The position numbers were made by a program, and so were the translations under genes. From Mesorhizobium sp. B2-4-3 (lineage in GTDB: Bacteria > Pseudomonadota > Alphaproteobacteria > Rhizobiales > Rhizobiaceae), in NCBI RefSeq assembly GCF_006442815.1, contig NZ_VFVL01000025.1, positions 1-64,000 on the forward strand: DNA of 64,000 bases. The letters are read 5' to 3'. The notes below the pieces were generated by a model. The model saw only the letters and a list, made by a program, of their open reading frames with translations, did not search any database and was not told the origin of the DNA. Below are positions 54,357 to 63,882 of this stretch, piece by piece (positions within the stretch are counted from its first letter, which is position 1; each line of letters starts with the position of its first letter).

Positions 54357-54383
54357 TCGGCGGAAGAAAAAGGAGACTTTGAC

Positions 54384-56153
54384 ATGGCCACCAAACTGAA
54401 CCCGGTCGATGTGCTGATTGTCGGCCTTGGGTGGACAGGCGGCATCATCGCCAAGGAGCTTGCGTCCACCAAGCTCAAGATCGTTGCCCTAGAGCGGGGA
54501 GGCCCGCGCGACACCAATCCGGACTTCATCGATCCGGAAATCCATGACGAATTGCGCTACGCAGCCCGCTACGACCTCATGCAGAACGTGCGGAGGGAAA
54601 CCATCACATTCCGCAATGGTGAATCGCAAACGGCGCTGCCTATGCGTCAACTCGGCTCCTTCCTGCCCGGCCTGGGCGTCGGCGGCGCCGGCGTGCACTG
54701 GAACGGCGTGACCTGGCGCTGGCTCGAATGGGATCACCAACCGCGTACCCGGACCGTCGACAAGTACGGCGAAAAGATCATCCCTTCGGACATGCACCTT
54801 CAGGACTGGCCGATCACCTATGATGATCTCGAGCCCTATTACGACAAGTTCGAAAAAACCTGTGGCACCTCCGGCAAGGCCGGCAATATCAACGGCCGGA
54901 AGATCGATGGCGGCAACATCTTCGAAGGATCGCGAAAGGAAGAATACCCCAATCCGCCAATGATCGCCGCGCAGAGCATGGTGATGTTCGAGAAGGCGGC
55001 GCGCAATCTCGGCTATCACCCTTTCCCCAACCCGTCGTCAAACGCGTCGAGGGATTACGTCAATCCCGATGGGGTAGCCTTTGGCCAATGCCACTATTGC
55101 GGCTTCTGCGAACGCTTCGGCTGCGAGGCCAATGCCAAGGCCAGCCCGCATTTCACAGTCATCCCGCTGGCGCTCAAGAACCCGAATTTCGAACTGCGCA
55201 CCAATTCGATCGTGCTGAAGGTCAATCTCGATTCGACCCGCAAGAAGGCGGTCGGCGTCACATATCTCGACGCTCGCGGGCGCGAATTCGAACAGCCCGC
55301 CGACCTGATCATCCTGTCGGCCTTTGCGCTTCACAACGTCAATCTGCTGCTTCAGTCGGGAATTGGCGCGCCCTACGACCCGGCAACCGGGAAGGGCGTG
55401 GTCGGCCGGAACTATGCCTATCAGTGCGGCGGCGGTGCCACTGCCTTCTTCGACAAGAGGACCGTTCTGAATCGTTTCATGGGCGCCGGCGCGCTCGGCA
55501 CCTGCATGGATGATTTCAACGGCGACAACTACGATTTCGTCAAAGCCGGCTACATCGGCGGCGGCGGCATCAGTTGCAGCAACTCTGGCGCTCGCCCCAT
55601 CCAGTCGCATCCGACGCCGCACGGCACGCCGCGTTGGGGCTCGGAATGGAAGAAGGCGGTGGTCGACAACTATGACAATGCGGCCAACGTTGGCAATCAA
55701 GGCGCGGTGATGGCCTATAGGCAGAACTACCTCAGCCTCGATCCGACCTACACCGACGTCTTTGGCCGTCCGCTGATGAGGATGACATTCGACTTCCAGG
55801 ACAACGAGGTAAAGCAGATGAACGGTCAGGCCGACATCTGCGTGACAATCGCCAAGGAGATGGGAGCGACCAAGGTCGACCGGAGCATCCCGCCCGTGCC
55901 CTATTCGATTGTGCCCTACCAGAGTACGCACAACACGGGCGGGGCGGTGTTCGGTGCCGACCCGAGCACCAGCGTTCTCAACAAATACCTTCAGGTCTGG
56001 GATGTCCCGAACGTATTCGTCACCGGCGCCTGCGTATTTCCGCAGAACGCCGGGAAGAATCCGACCGGGCCGGTGGGCGCTCTTGCCTACTGGGCGGCGG
56101 ACGCGATCAAGAATCAATATTTGAAGAACCCCGGCCCATTGGTTCCCTCCTGA
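54384..56153 (+). CDS. GMC-family flavoprotein, gluconate 2-dehydrogenase-like large subunit
   Basis: The 589-residue protein has an N-terminal FAD-binding motif (VDVLIVGLGWTGG), the GMC region STHNTGG and the C-terminal NPTGPVGALAYW. It follows subunit 3 by 27 bases and lacks its own signal, so it is probably exported with that partner. It oxidises a sugar acid or polyol in the periplasm; the substrate cannot be read from the sequence. Confidence 0.92.
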   Translation: MATKLNPVDVLIVGLGWTGGIIAKELASTKLKIVALERGGPRDTNPDFIDPEIHDELRYAARYDLMQNVRRETITFRNGESQTALPMRQLGSFLPGLGVGGAGVHWNGVTWRWLEWDHQPRTRTVDKYGEKIIPSDMHLQDWPITYDDLEPYYDKFEKTCGTSGKAGNINGRKIDGGNIFEGSRKEEYPNPPMIAAQSMVMFEKAARNLGYHPFPNPSSNASRDYVNPDGVAFGQCHYCGFCERFGCEANAKASPHFTVIPLALKNPNFELRTNSIVLKVNLDSTRKKAVGVTYLDARGREFEQPADLIILSAFALHNVNLLLQSGIGAPYDPATGKGVVGRNYAYQCGGGATAFFDKRTVLNRFMGAGALGTCMDDFNGDNYDFVKAGYIGGGGISCSNSGARPIQSHPTPHGTPRWGSEWKKAVVDNYDNAANVGNQGAVMAYRQNYLSLDPTYTDVFGRPLMRMTFDFQDNEVKQMNGQADICVTIAKEMGATKVDRSIPPVPYSIVPYQSTHNTGGAVFGADPSTSVLNKYLQVWDVPNVFVTGACVFPQNAGKNPTGPVGALAYWAADAIKNQYLKNPGPLVPS

Positions 56154-56272
56154 GGCAAGTCTGCCGGGTCCCGATCCACGCTTCGGACCCGGCAGGCTGT
56201 GCGTTTCGAATAACGATGTAACCAGGGTGGCTTGGCGACAACCAAGCCGCCCCTCATTGAAAGCACTCGAAG

Positions 56273-56680
56273 ATGAAATCGACCATTCTTGGATTGACGA
56301 CCGCGGTTCTCGCCGCAGTCGGCTCTGCGCAGGCGCAGGACAAATCTCCTGGCGATCCTGACGCCGGCGCCTCGGTCTTCAAGAGATGCATGGCCTGCCA
56401 TGCGGTCGGCCCCGACGCCAAGAACGGAGTAGGGCCCGTATTGAATGGCGTCGTTGGCCGTGCGGCAGGCACTTACCCGGGTTACAACTATTCCGCGGCG
56501 AACAAGAATTCGGGCCTGACCTGGGATGAATCGACGCTGACCACATATCTGCACGCGCCGCGCAAGTTGGTGCCAGGCACGAAGATGACATTCGCCGGTC
56601 TCAGCAAGGATCAGGAGATCGCCGATGTGATCGCCTATCTAAGACAGTTCAACGCTCAAGGGCAGAAGGCCTCCCCCTGA
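56273..56680 (+). CDS. Class I cytochrome c
   Basis: The 135-residue protein has a signal peptide (ILGLTTAVLAAVGSAQA), a haem motif CMACH (C39, C42, H43) and a likely axial methionine M105 in PGTKMTF. It follows the GMC gene and is the probable electron acceptor of that dehydrogenase. Confidence 0.93.
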   Translation: MKSTILGLTTAVLAAVGSAQAQDKSPGDPDAGASVFKRCMACHAVGPDAKNGVGPVLNGVVGRAAGTYPGYNYSAANKNSGLTWDESTLTTYLHAPRKLVPGTKMTFAGLSKDQEIADVIAYLRQFNAQGQKASP

Positions 56681-56718
56681 GCCAGGACGATCTGTCCCGG
56701 CTTGCAAAGCACAACCTT

Positions 56719-56928
56719 ATGAAGTTCCTCCTGCATCGGGGCCTGGGGTATTCCACGGTTCATCAGATCGGTGACTACCTGCGAAGCCATGGAACCGGCC
56801 ATCACTGGATCGAGCGATATCGCGGCAGCATCTTCGTGATCGTATCCGATCAGGCCGACGAGATGATCCTTCGAAAGGAGTTCTCCGAGCTTCTCGATGC
56901 CGTCAGCGAAAAGGAGACGGACGGATGA
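56719..56928 (+). CDS. Hypothetical 69-residue protein
   Basis: The frame from ATG 56719 overlaps the next gene by ATGA. The product is soluble with no recognised family. The ATGA overlap and good third-position GC are the main evidence. Confidence 0.5.
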   Translation: MKFLLHRGLGYSTVHQIGDYLRSHGTGHHWIERYRGSIFVIVSDQADEMILRKEFSELLDAVSEKETDG

Positions 56929-57296
56929 GCGGAAAAGTCTTCGACGAGCGAGTGAAACTGAAGCGGGCATATGAGAGCCCTGCCGCCGACGATGGCACGC
57001 GGGTGCTGATTGACCGGCTTTGGCCGCGCGGGGTCAAGAAGACCGACGCCGCCATCGACTGCTGGATCAAAGAACTCGCGCCAAGCACCGAGCTTCGGAA
57101 ATGGTTCGGACACGATCCCGCCCGCTGGGAGGAATTCCGTCGGCGATATGCGGCGGAAATCCACGCGCACCGCGACGAGCTCGACCGGCTGCGTGACCTG
57201 ATACTGCAGGGCGCCGTCACGCTCGTCTACTCGGCTCACGACGAGGCCCACAACGACGCCGTCGTCCTGAGAGAGATTTTGCTGGGACATCGGTAG
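56925..57296 (+). CDS. DUF488 family protein
   Basis: The 123-residue protein has the DUF488 pattern VLIDRLWPRGVKK and WFGHDPARWEEFRRRYAAE. Family members are small cytosolic proteins of unknown activity. It overlaps the upstream short gene by 4 bases. Confidence 0.92.
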   Translation: MSGKVFDERVKLKRAYESPAADDGTRVLIDRLWPRGVKKTDAAIDCWIKELAPSTELRKWFGHDPARWEEFRRRYAAEIHAHRDELDRLRDLILQGAVTLVYSAHDEAHNDAVVLREILLGHR

Positions 57297-57439
57297 AGAC
57301 GTCGCGCCGCGCTGCCTTTGCCATCGATGACATTGGGCGTGTGACCACGACAGCGGGTCCCAGCAACACTTTTCTGGAACCAAACTGAAGGAAACCTCAT
57401 CCAAGCGCCGAGAGCACGTTCACGGCGAGGAGAAGCACA

Positions 57440-58096
57440 ATGAAATTCTTTGTCGATACAGCAGATGTATCTGAAATTCGGGAGCTTGCTGCGGCTGGAT
57501 TTGTCGACGGGGTGACCACGAACCCGTCGCTCATCTCGAAGACCGGTCGACCGATCAGGGATGTGATCAAGGAGATATGCGGGACGATCGAAGGCCCGGT
57601 TTCGGCGGAGGTCACCGCGACCGACTTCGACGGCATGATCGCCGAAGGAGAGCGTTTGGCGAGCATCGCCACCAACGTGGCCGTCAAGGTGCCATCCACC
57701 TGGGATGGGTTCAGAGCTTGTAGGGCGCTCGCTCACCTCGGCCACAAGGTCAATGTCACCCTGTGCTTTTCAGCAAACCAGGCATTGCTTGCGGCCAAGG
57801 CTGGCGCGACGTTCATTTCGCCGTTCGTCGGCAGGCTCGACGATCTCGGATTGGACGGCATGGAAGTGGTCCGGGAAATCCGCGCGATCTACGACAATGA
57901 CGAATCCTTCACGACGGAAATCCTGGCGTCTTCAATTCGCACCCCACTCCACGTCAAAGAGGCGGCAATCGCAGGCGCCGATATTGCGACCATTCCCCCA
58001 GCAATACTTCGAAGCCTTGCCAAACACCCGCTCACCGACAAGGGTCTGGCTTCCTTTCTCGCGGACTGGGGCAAGACGGGGCAAGCGATCCTTTAA
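57440..58096 (+). CDS. Transaldolase/fructose-6-phosphate aldolase-like protein
   Basis: The 218-residue TIM barrel has the FSA/TalC start MKFFVDTADVSEIREL and VTTNPSLISK, a Schiff-base lysine K83 in NVAVKVPSTWDG, and the late region TIPPAIL. It acts in pentose phosphate or dihydroxyacetone aldol chemistry. Whether it is a transaldolase or an aldolase cannot be told from sequence alone. Confidence 0.9.
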   Translation: MKFFVDTADVSEIRELAAAGFVDGVTTNPSLISKTGRPIRDVIKEICGTIEGPVSAEVTATDFDGMIAEGERLASIATNVAVKVPSTWDGFRACRALAHLGHKVNVTLCFSANQALLAAKAGATFISPFVGRLDDLGLDGMEVVREIRAIYDNDESFTTEILASSIRTPLHVKEAAIAGADIATIPPAILRSLAKHPLTDKGLASFLADWGKTGQAIL

Positions 58097-58500
58097 GGTC
58101 GCCCAGGCCGGCTGTCGGAAATGGCCGAAGCCGTTAGCAGCCAAATGGACGAATTGGTCGAGGAGCAGATGCGCTGGGATGACACCGTCGCGTCAAACCG
58201 GTTGGCAGTTCACTTCCCGCGCCGGCTCCGAACCCGCCGAGATGCCCATTAGCCCGTCGAGCGCATGGTCTTGGAATCTAACACAAAAAATGCATCCAAT
58301 TGCTCATTAAATTCGTTTGCATGAGGTCCTGAATGGCGGGAGACTGGGGACGTAGCGGTTCCGCTTTGGTCGGGAACTCTGGTGAAAATGAAATCGAGAA
58401 TCTGAAGGCGCGCGCCTGGACGGAACATGTTCAGGGCTTGCGAAGTCTATTGCGGCTCCAGCTAACGATTTTGAATTGAGAATCGCCAACGGAGAAGAAA
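58097..58500. other. Intergenic region with one doubtful short frame
   Basis: A 43-codon frame at 58121-58252 (starting MAEAVSSQMDELVEEQ) has no good ribosome binding site and no family. The rest is AT-richer and probably holds the promoter of the reductase gene. Confidence 0.3.
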
Positions 58501-60030
58501 ATGGCTGGGAGCCATTCGAAATCAAACGGTCCGGATCTGGTTCAGGGCATCGCGGTCGCCGATCTGCAGGATGGCGGCAAGCTTGTCGGCCATTGCGGCG
58601 ACGAGCAGGTGCTGCTGGTGCGCCGTGGGACCGAGGTATTCGCGGTCAGCGCCACATGCACGCATTACGGCGGGCCGCTCGCCGCCGGTCTTGTAGTACA
58701 AGACACTGTTCGGTGTCCGTGGCATCACGCGTGCTTCGACCTGCGCACGGGCGAGGCCCTGCGCGCGCCCGCTTTGAACCCGCTCGCCTGCTGGTCGGTG
58801 GAACAGCGAGAAGACAAGATATTCGTGGTGGGAAAGCGCCCGCGAACGGCACCCATGGCGCGAGGTGGCGGCGCGGCTCCCGAAAGAATTGTCATTGTCG
58901 GCGGTGGCGCGGCCGGTTTCGCTGCCGCCGAGACACTGCGCCGCGAGCAATGCCAGGGCAGCATCGTCATGATCAGCGATGACCAGGCGCCGCCCGTCGA
59001 CAGACCGAACCTCTCCAAGGACTATCTCGCCGGCAAGGCGCCGGAGGATTGGATCCCGCTCCGCGGAGAGAAGTTCTATTCGAAAAACAACATCGACCTG
59101 CGTCTCGATACGAAGGTCGACCGCATCGACCCGCGGTCCCGCGAGGTTGTCCTGTCGGATGGCGGCACGATTCCTTACGAAAGGCTGCTGCTTGCCACGG
59201 GGGCCGAACCGGTTCGGCTTGCTATCCCAGGAGCGGAGCAATCACGGATCCACACGCTGCGTTCTGTCGCCGACTGCAAGGCGATCATCGAGAGGGCCGC
59301 GAATGCGCGACGCTGCATCGTGCTCGGCGCCAGTTTCATCGGCCTGGAGGTTGCGGCGGCGCTGCGCACGCGCGGCATCGACGTTCATGTCGTGGCGCCG
59401 GACAGACGGCCTATGGAGCGGGTCCTGGGACCGCAGATGGGCGATTTCATCCGCACCCTCCATGAGGAGAATGGTGTCGTGTTCCATCTTGAGGACACCG
59501 CGGCCAGCATCGACGGCAGCAAGATGAAGCTCAGCAGCGGCGACACGTTGGCGGCGGATTTCGTCGTGGCCGGCGTCGGCGTGAGGCCACGTACCGGGCT
59601 CGCCGAAAAGGCCGGGCTCAAACTCGATCGCGGTGTCGCGGTGAACGCGTTTTTGGAAACAAGCGAGCCCGGAATTTTCGCGGCCGGCGACATTGCCCGG
59701 TGGCCCGATCCTCATAGTGGCGAGAATCTTCGGGTGGAGCATTGGGTGGTTGCTGAGAGACAAGGTCGCACCGCGGCACTCAACATGCTTGGCCATCGCG
59801 AGAAATTCACCGCGGTCCCGTTCTTCTGGAGCCAGCATTACGATGTGCCCATCAACTATGTCGGCCATGCCGAGCGATGGGACGAGATCTCGGTCGATGG
59901 AGACGTCGCGGCCAGGGACTGCCTGCTCCGTTTCAAACGCGAGGGGCGCACGCTCGCTGTCGCCTCGATCTTCCGCGACCTGCAAAGTCTGGAGGCTGAA
60001 CTGGAAATGGAGCGCCAAACGGCAAGCTAG
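58501..60030 (+). CDS. Rieske/FAD-dependent oxidoreductase of the AIF/AIFM3 type
   Basis: The 509-residue fusion has an N-terminal Rieske domain (C53, H55, C72, H75 in CTHYGG and CPWHHACFD). A pyridine nucleotide-disulfide oxidoreductase follows with the FAD motif VIVGGGAAGFAAAE at about residue 130 and an NAD motif around LGASFIGLE. This domain order is that of AIFM3-like proteins and ferredoxin reductases. It probably moves electrons from NADH to a partner protein; the partner is unknown. Confidence 0.93.
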   Translation: MAGSHSKSNGPDLVQGIAVADLQDGGKLVGHCGDEQVLLVRRGTEVFAVSATCTHYGGPLAAGLVVQDTVRCPWHHACFDLRTGEALRAPALNPLACWSVEQREDKIFVVGKRPRTAPMARGGGAAPERIVIVGGGAAGFAAAETLRREQCQGSIVMISDDQAPPVDRPNLSKDYLAGKAPEDWIPLRGEKFYSKNNIDLRLDTKVDRIDPRSREVVLSDGGTIPYERLLLATGAEPVRLAIPGAEQSRIHTLRSVADCKAIIERAANARRCIVLGASFIGLEVAAALRTRGIDVHVVAPDRRPMERVLGPQMGDFIRTLHEENGVVFHLEDTAASIDGSKMKLSSGDTLAADFVVAGVGVRPRTGLAEKAGLKLDRGVAVNAFLETSEPGIFAAGDIARWPDPHSGENLRVEHWVVAERQGRTAALNMLGHREKFTAVPFFWSQHYDVPINYVGHAERWDEISVDGDVAARDCLLRFKREGRTLAVASIFRDLQSLEAELEMERQTAS

Positions 60031-60109
60031 AACGCGCTCTCGATCACGGATGGGAGCGCAACAAGAATGATGCAGCTGAGTATGTCGCCGTACGAAAGGA
60101 GACCGATCT

Positions 60110-60406
60110 ATGTCCGCATTGCAACAGGAATTCAACGTTCCCAGGGATTTGCAAATCGTTGCAACCACTCAGCATCATTCAAAGATCGTCGAGTTTGCCA
60201 AGGAGGTTGCCGGGCAAGAGTCCCATCAGATGCCTACCTCGGTCGAAATCTTCTCCGACAGCGGTCGCTGGTACTGCCAGGTCCGTCGGGGCAATGAAAA
60301 GACGCGGCCGATGGGCCCCTATACCAAACAGCAGGCTGAACGGGTTCAGGAGGTTCGCAGAGCCTTGATCGCCAAAAGAGGCACCGCTCGGATTATGTTC
60401 GAGTAG
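60110..60406 (+). CDS. Hypothetical 98-residue protein
   Basis: ATG 60110 follows AAAGGAG. The product is soluble with no signal peptide. RWYCQVRRGNEKTRPMGPYTK is its most distinctive part. I do not recognise the family. It sits between the reductase and the universal stress protein. Confidence 0.7.
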   Translation: MSALQQEFNVPRDLQIVATTQHHSKIVEFAKEVAGQESHQMPTSVEIFSDSGRWYCQVRRGNEKTRPMGPYTKQQAERVQEVRRALIAKRGTARIMFE

Positions 60407-60588
60407 GCGGGGACCTGACGGTCGCGCCGTCGGCGTACGCTCCACCGCAACGACCGTCTTTATCGAGTTTACAGGACGAGGCAAGCCATCGGCCATTGCC
60501 GCATTGCGAACCAGGTCTCGCGACGAGACCTGTCGACGTTCCCGCTTGCCGAGCCGGCATCGTCTCAGCCAACGGAAGGAAAGCCGAT

Positions 60589-61410
60589 ATGGAATACAGG
60601 TCGATCGTTCTCAACCTAGACATCGACGGGATCGTTGAACCTGTCGTCAAGCTCGGAGTCGATCTCGCCCAGCGCTTCGACGCGCGCCTAATAGGTCTGT
60701 CGGCTGCCGATGTCGCGCCGCCGGTTGTAATGGAAGGTGGGACGGCCTTCGAAGGGGACAGCATGATGCGCCAGCGCAAGAACATCAAGCGACGGCTCGA
60801 GGACCTCCACGCACAGTTCGAAGGCATTGCTGGCGCGACGGTTCATACTCAATGGCGTGGGGCCGTGGGCAATCCGACCCGCGTGCTGATCGAATCGGCG
60901 CGCTTGGCCGATCTCATCGTCACAACCTCGCCCGAGGGCGCCAGTTTCGGCAACGCCTATCGTTCCACCGACCTCGGCAATCTGATCCTTCAGGCCGGTC
61001 GGCCCGTATTCGTGGCATCGACCAACCAGGAGAATTTCCGCATCAACAAGGTTCTGGTCGGATGGAAGGACACGCGTGAAGCCAGGCGCGCTGTTCTAGA
61101 TGCTATGCCCTTTTTGCAGATGGCTCAGGAGGTTCGGGTCATTACGATCGACGACGGCCCAACCGACGGAACCTGGAACGGCCTCGACGATGTTGTCGCC
61201 TTCCTGGACCTGCATGGCGTAGAGGCCAAGGCGGAAGTGTTTCCGGAAAAATCCAATGGCGGAACGATCGCCGACGTCGCCGGCGCAATGAACGCGGATC
61301 TCGTCATATCCGGCGCATACGGCCACAGCAGGTTCAGGGAGTGGATCTTCGGCGGCGCTACCCGCTCGCTACTTGAAGCTGATCGGCTGAACCGGCTCAT
61401 GTCGAACTGA
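60589..61410 (+). CDS. Universal stress protein family protein
   Basis: The 273-residue protein from ATG 60589 has two UspA-like units. The second ends with the nucleotide-binding signature ISGAYGHSRFREWIFGGATRSLL. USP proteins respond to starvation and oxidative or membrane stress. The upstream part of the open frame is not coding. Confidence 0.93.
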   Translation: MEYRSIVLNLDIDGIVEPVVKLGVDLAQRFDARLIGLSAADVAPPVVMEGGTAFEGDSMMRQRKNIKRRLEDLHAQFEGIAGATVHTQWRGAVGNPTRVLIESARLADLIVTTSPEGASFGNAYRSTDLGNLILQAGRPVFVASTNQENFRINKVLVGWKDTREARRAVLDAMPFLQMAQEVRVITIDDGPTDGTWNGLDDVVAFLDLHGVEAKAEVFPEKSNGGTIADVAGAMNADLVISGAYGHSRFREWIFGGATRSLLEADRLNRLMSN

Positions 61411-61529
61411 TCGCCGGCACCGATGGCGGGGCGCATCCCCACCCAGATTTCGGGAACGCATCCCAGCCCCGCTGGGTTGGCTGCTCGTTAACCGAGACAA
61501 GCCTGCCGGCCGGACTCTCTCGCAAGAAC

Positions 61530-62159
61530 TCAGGCTTGATGTTGTTCGCCCTCGGTGGCGATCAATATCCAATTGCGCCTCCTTGACTGGGTCTGACAGG
61601 CGAACGTCCATGTATCGATGATCTCGACGATCTGCCGGGGATCGCCCGCGACGACAGCATTGTCGGCCGAGCGTGTAACGCTCACCACGTCGGAAACGTA
61701 CCGAACGACGATCTGGGCGGTATCATCCGCCACGAACGCGTCGACGACCTTGGCTTCGTCCGTGCCTATGAAGGTGAGTTCCAGCACTTCTCGTCGATTC
61801 AGCCGCCCGACGATTTCTCGCTCGAAGGCGGCAAGCACTTCCGGCCCGACAAGACGCCTCAAGCTCTGGATGTCACTGTCCGCAAACGCCCGCAGGATGG
61901 CTTCATAGGCCCTCCTGGCGCCTGACAGGAATGCAGCAAGGTCGAAATCCGGGTCGAACTTGCGAAGCGCATCCTGGGACATGTCCGCGCAGGTCGCGTG
62001 TTCGGTACTGGGGTCCTGCTGCGACGGCACAGCGTTCCGCTTGGCCCTCTCTTCGTTCCAGCGCGAGAAAAGCTGGCTCCAACTCGCAAGCATTGCCCAA
62101 TAAAGCGCGAGGATCGCAACGAGAAGGATCTGGCTGTTCGGGTCTGTGGTCTCGCTCAT
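61530..62159 (-). CDS. Tim44-domain membrane-anchored protein
   Basis: The 209-residue protein from ATG 62159 has one N-terminal membrane helix (ILLVAILALYWAMLASWSQLF) and a C-terminal Tim44/NTF2-like domain with DFDLAAFLSGARRAYEAI. Alphaproteobacterial relatives resemble the mitochondrial import factor Tim44. It is not part of the cytochrome oxidase operon by function, but it follows ctaD on the same strand by 35 bases. Confidence 0.85.
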   Translation of the reverse strand: MSETTDPNSQILLVAILALYWAMLASWSQLFSRWNEERAKRNAVPSQQDPSTEHATCADMSQDALRKFDPDFDLAAFLSGARRAYEAILRAFADSDIQSLRRLVGPEVLAAFEREIVGRLNRREVLELTFIGTDEAKVVDAFVADDTAQIVVRYVSDVVSVTRSADNAVVAGDPRQIVEIIDTWTFACQTQSRRRNWILIATEGEQHQA

Positions 62160-62194
62160 GACATTCACCCATCGACTTGTCGAAGATGCACATA

Positions 62195-63844
62195 TCAGTG
62201 GATGCGGGGCAGCCTTTCCCACTGATGGAATGGCGGCGGCGAGGGCAGCTGCCATTCAAGCGTGGTCGCCCCTGCGCCCCATGGATTGGCGCTGGCGGGA
62301 CGCTTGCGGCTGAAGGCTTCAGCGACCGCGACGAAGAAGATGATCAGCCCCGCGGTCGAGATGTAGGATCCGATCGAGGAGACGAAATTCCAGCCGGCGA
62401 AGGCATCGGGATAGTCGGCGTAGCGGCGCGGCATTCCGGCCATGCCGAGGAAATGCTGCGGGAAGAAGACGAGATTGACGCCGATGAACATCGTCCAGAA
62501 ATGCAGTTTTCCCAAGGTCTCGCTGTACATGTAGCCGGTCATCTTGGGGAACCAGTAATAGAAGCCCGCGAAGATGGCGAAGACCGCTCCCAAAGACAGC
62601 ACATAGTGGAAGTGAGCAATCACGAAGTAGGTGTCGTGCAACGAGCGGTCTATGCCGGGGCTGGCGACCATGATCCCGGTGACGCCGCCAATGGTGAAGA
62701 GCAGGACGAAGCCAAGAGCCCACAGCATGGGCGTCTTGAATTCCATCGACCCGCCCCACATCGTAGCCAGCCACGAAAACACCTTCACGCCTGTCGGAAC
62801 GGCGATCACCATCGAGGCGAAGGCGAAGTAACGCTGGGCGTCGACGGAGATGCCGGTCGTATACATATGGTGCGCCCAAACGACGAAGCCGATCATGCCG
62901 ATGGCCACCATCGCATAGGCCATGCCGATGTAGCCGAAGATCGGTTTTTTGGCGAAGGTCGAGATGACATGGCTGATGATGCCGAAACCAGGCAGGATCA
63001 TGATATAGACCTCCGGATGACCGAAGAACCAGAACAGGTGCTGGTAGAGGATCGGATCACCGCCGCCGTCCGGGACGAAGAAGGTCGTGCCGAAGTTGCG
63101 GTCCGTGAGCAGCATCGTGATCGCGCCGGCAAGCACCGGCAGCGACATCAGCAACATGAAGGCCGTCACCAGCATCGACCAGGCGAACAGCGGCATCTTG
63201 TGCATCGTCATTCCTGGTGCGCGCATGTTGAAGATCGTCGTGATGAAGTTGATCGCGCCGAGGATAGATGATGCTCCCGCAAGGTGGATCGAAAGGATGA
63301 CGAGGTCGACCGCGGGACCTGGCTGGCCGGAGGTCGAAAGCGGCGGATAAAGCGTCCAGCCGCCGCCATGGCCAAGGGTGCCGGGCGCTCCCGGCACGAA
63401 CATCGAGGTTATGAAAAGGATGAACGCCATCACCAGCAGCCAGAATGAGATGTTGTTCATGCGCGGAAACGCCATGTCCGGCGCGCCGATCATGATCGGC
63501 ACCATCCAGTTGGCGAAGCCGCCGATCAGCGCCGGCATGACCATGAAGAAGATCATGATCAGGCCGTGCGCGGCGCCGAAGGCGTTGTACATGCTCTTGC
63601 CGCCGTCGATGGCGGCGTCGCCCTGCATGCCGTAGACCATCTGCGCCAGGCCGCTGAAGATCTGGATGCCCGGCTCCTGCAGCTCCATGCGGATGGCGAC
63701 CGAGAGCGCGCCGCCGACGATGCCGGCAATGATCGCGAAGATCAGGTAGAGCGTGCCGATGTCCTTGTGGTTGGTCGAGTAGACCCAGCGGACCCAGCCC
63801 CGCGGCCTGTGGTCGTCGTGATCGTGAGCTGCAGCCTCTGCCAT
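62195..63844 (-). CDS. ctaD: Cytochrome c oxidase subunit I
   Basis: The 549-residue protein has the aa3 oxidase core: GHPEVYIMILPGFGIISH with the CuB histidine and the cross-linked tyrosine, VWAHHMYTTG, and the late haem ligands in HFHYVLSLGAVF. It carries haem a, haem a3 and CuB. It follows ctaC on the same strand after 38 bases. Confidence 0.97.
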   Translation of the reverse strand: MAEAAAHDHDDHRPRGWVRWVYSTNHKDIGTLYLIFAIIAGIVGGALSVAIRMELQEPGIQIFSGLAQMVYGMQGDAAIDGGKSMYNAFGAAHGLIMIFFMVMPALIGGFANWMVPIMIGAPDMAFPRMNNISFWLLVMAFILFITSMFVPGAPGTLGHGGGWTLYPPLSTSGQPGPAVDLVILSIHLAGASSILGAINFITTIFNMRAPGMTMHKMPLFAWSMLVTAFMLLMSLPVLAGAITMLLTDRNFGTTFFVPDGGGDPILYQHLFWFFGHPEVYIMILPGFGIISHVISTFAKKPIFGYIGMAYAMVAIGMIGFVVWAHHMYTTGISVDAQRYFAFASMVIAVPTGVKVFSWLATMWGGSMEFKTPMLWALGFVLLFTIGGVTGIMVASPGIDRSLHDTYFVIAHFHYVLSLGAVFAIFAGFYYWFPKMTGYMYSETLGKLHFWTMFIGVNLVFFPQHFLGMAGMPRRYADYPDAFAGWNFVSSIGSYISTAGLIIFFVAVAEAFSRKRPASANPWGAGATTLEWQLPSPPPFHQWERLPRIH

Positions 63845-63882
63845 GTTCCGCTCCGTTCCCTAAATCTTGCTAACCCGCGGCA

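Noticed and set aside
58121..58252. 43-codon frame between the transaldolase and reductase genes
   Set aside because: No ribosome binding site, no recognised family and an arginine-rich end make it doubtful.
62177..63271. Plus-strand frame of 364 codons
   Set aside because: It is antisense to ctaD and has shadow-like composition.
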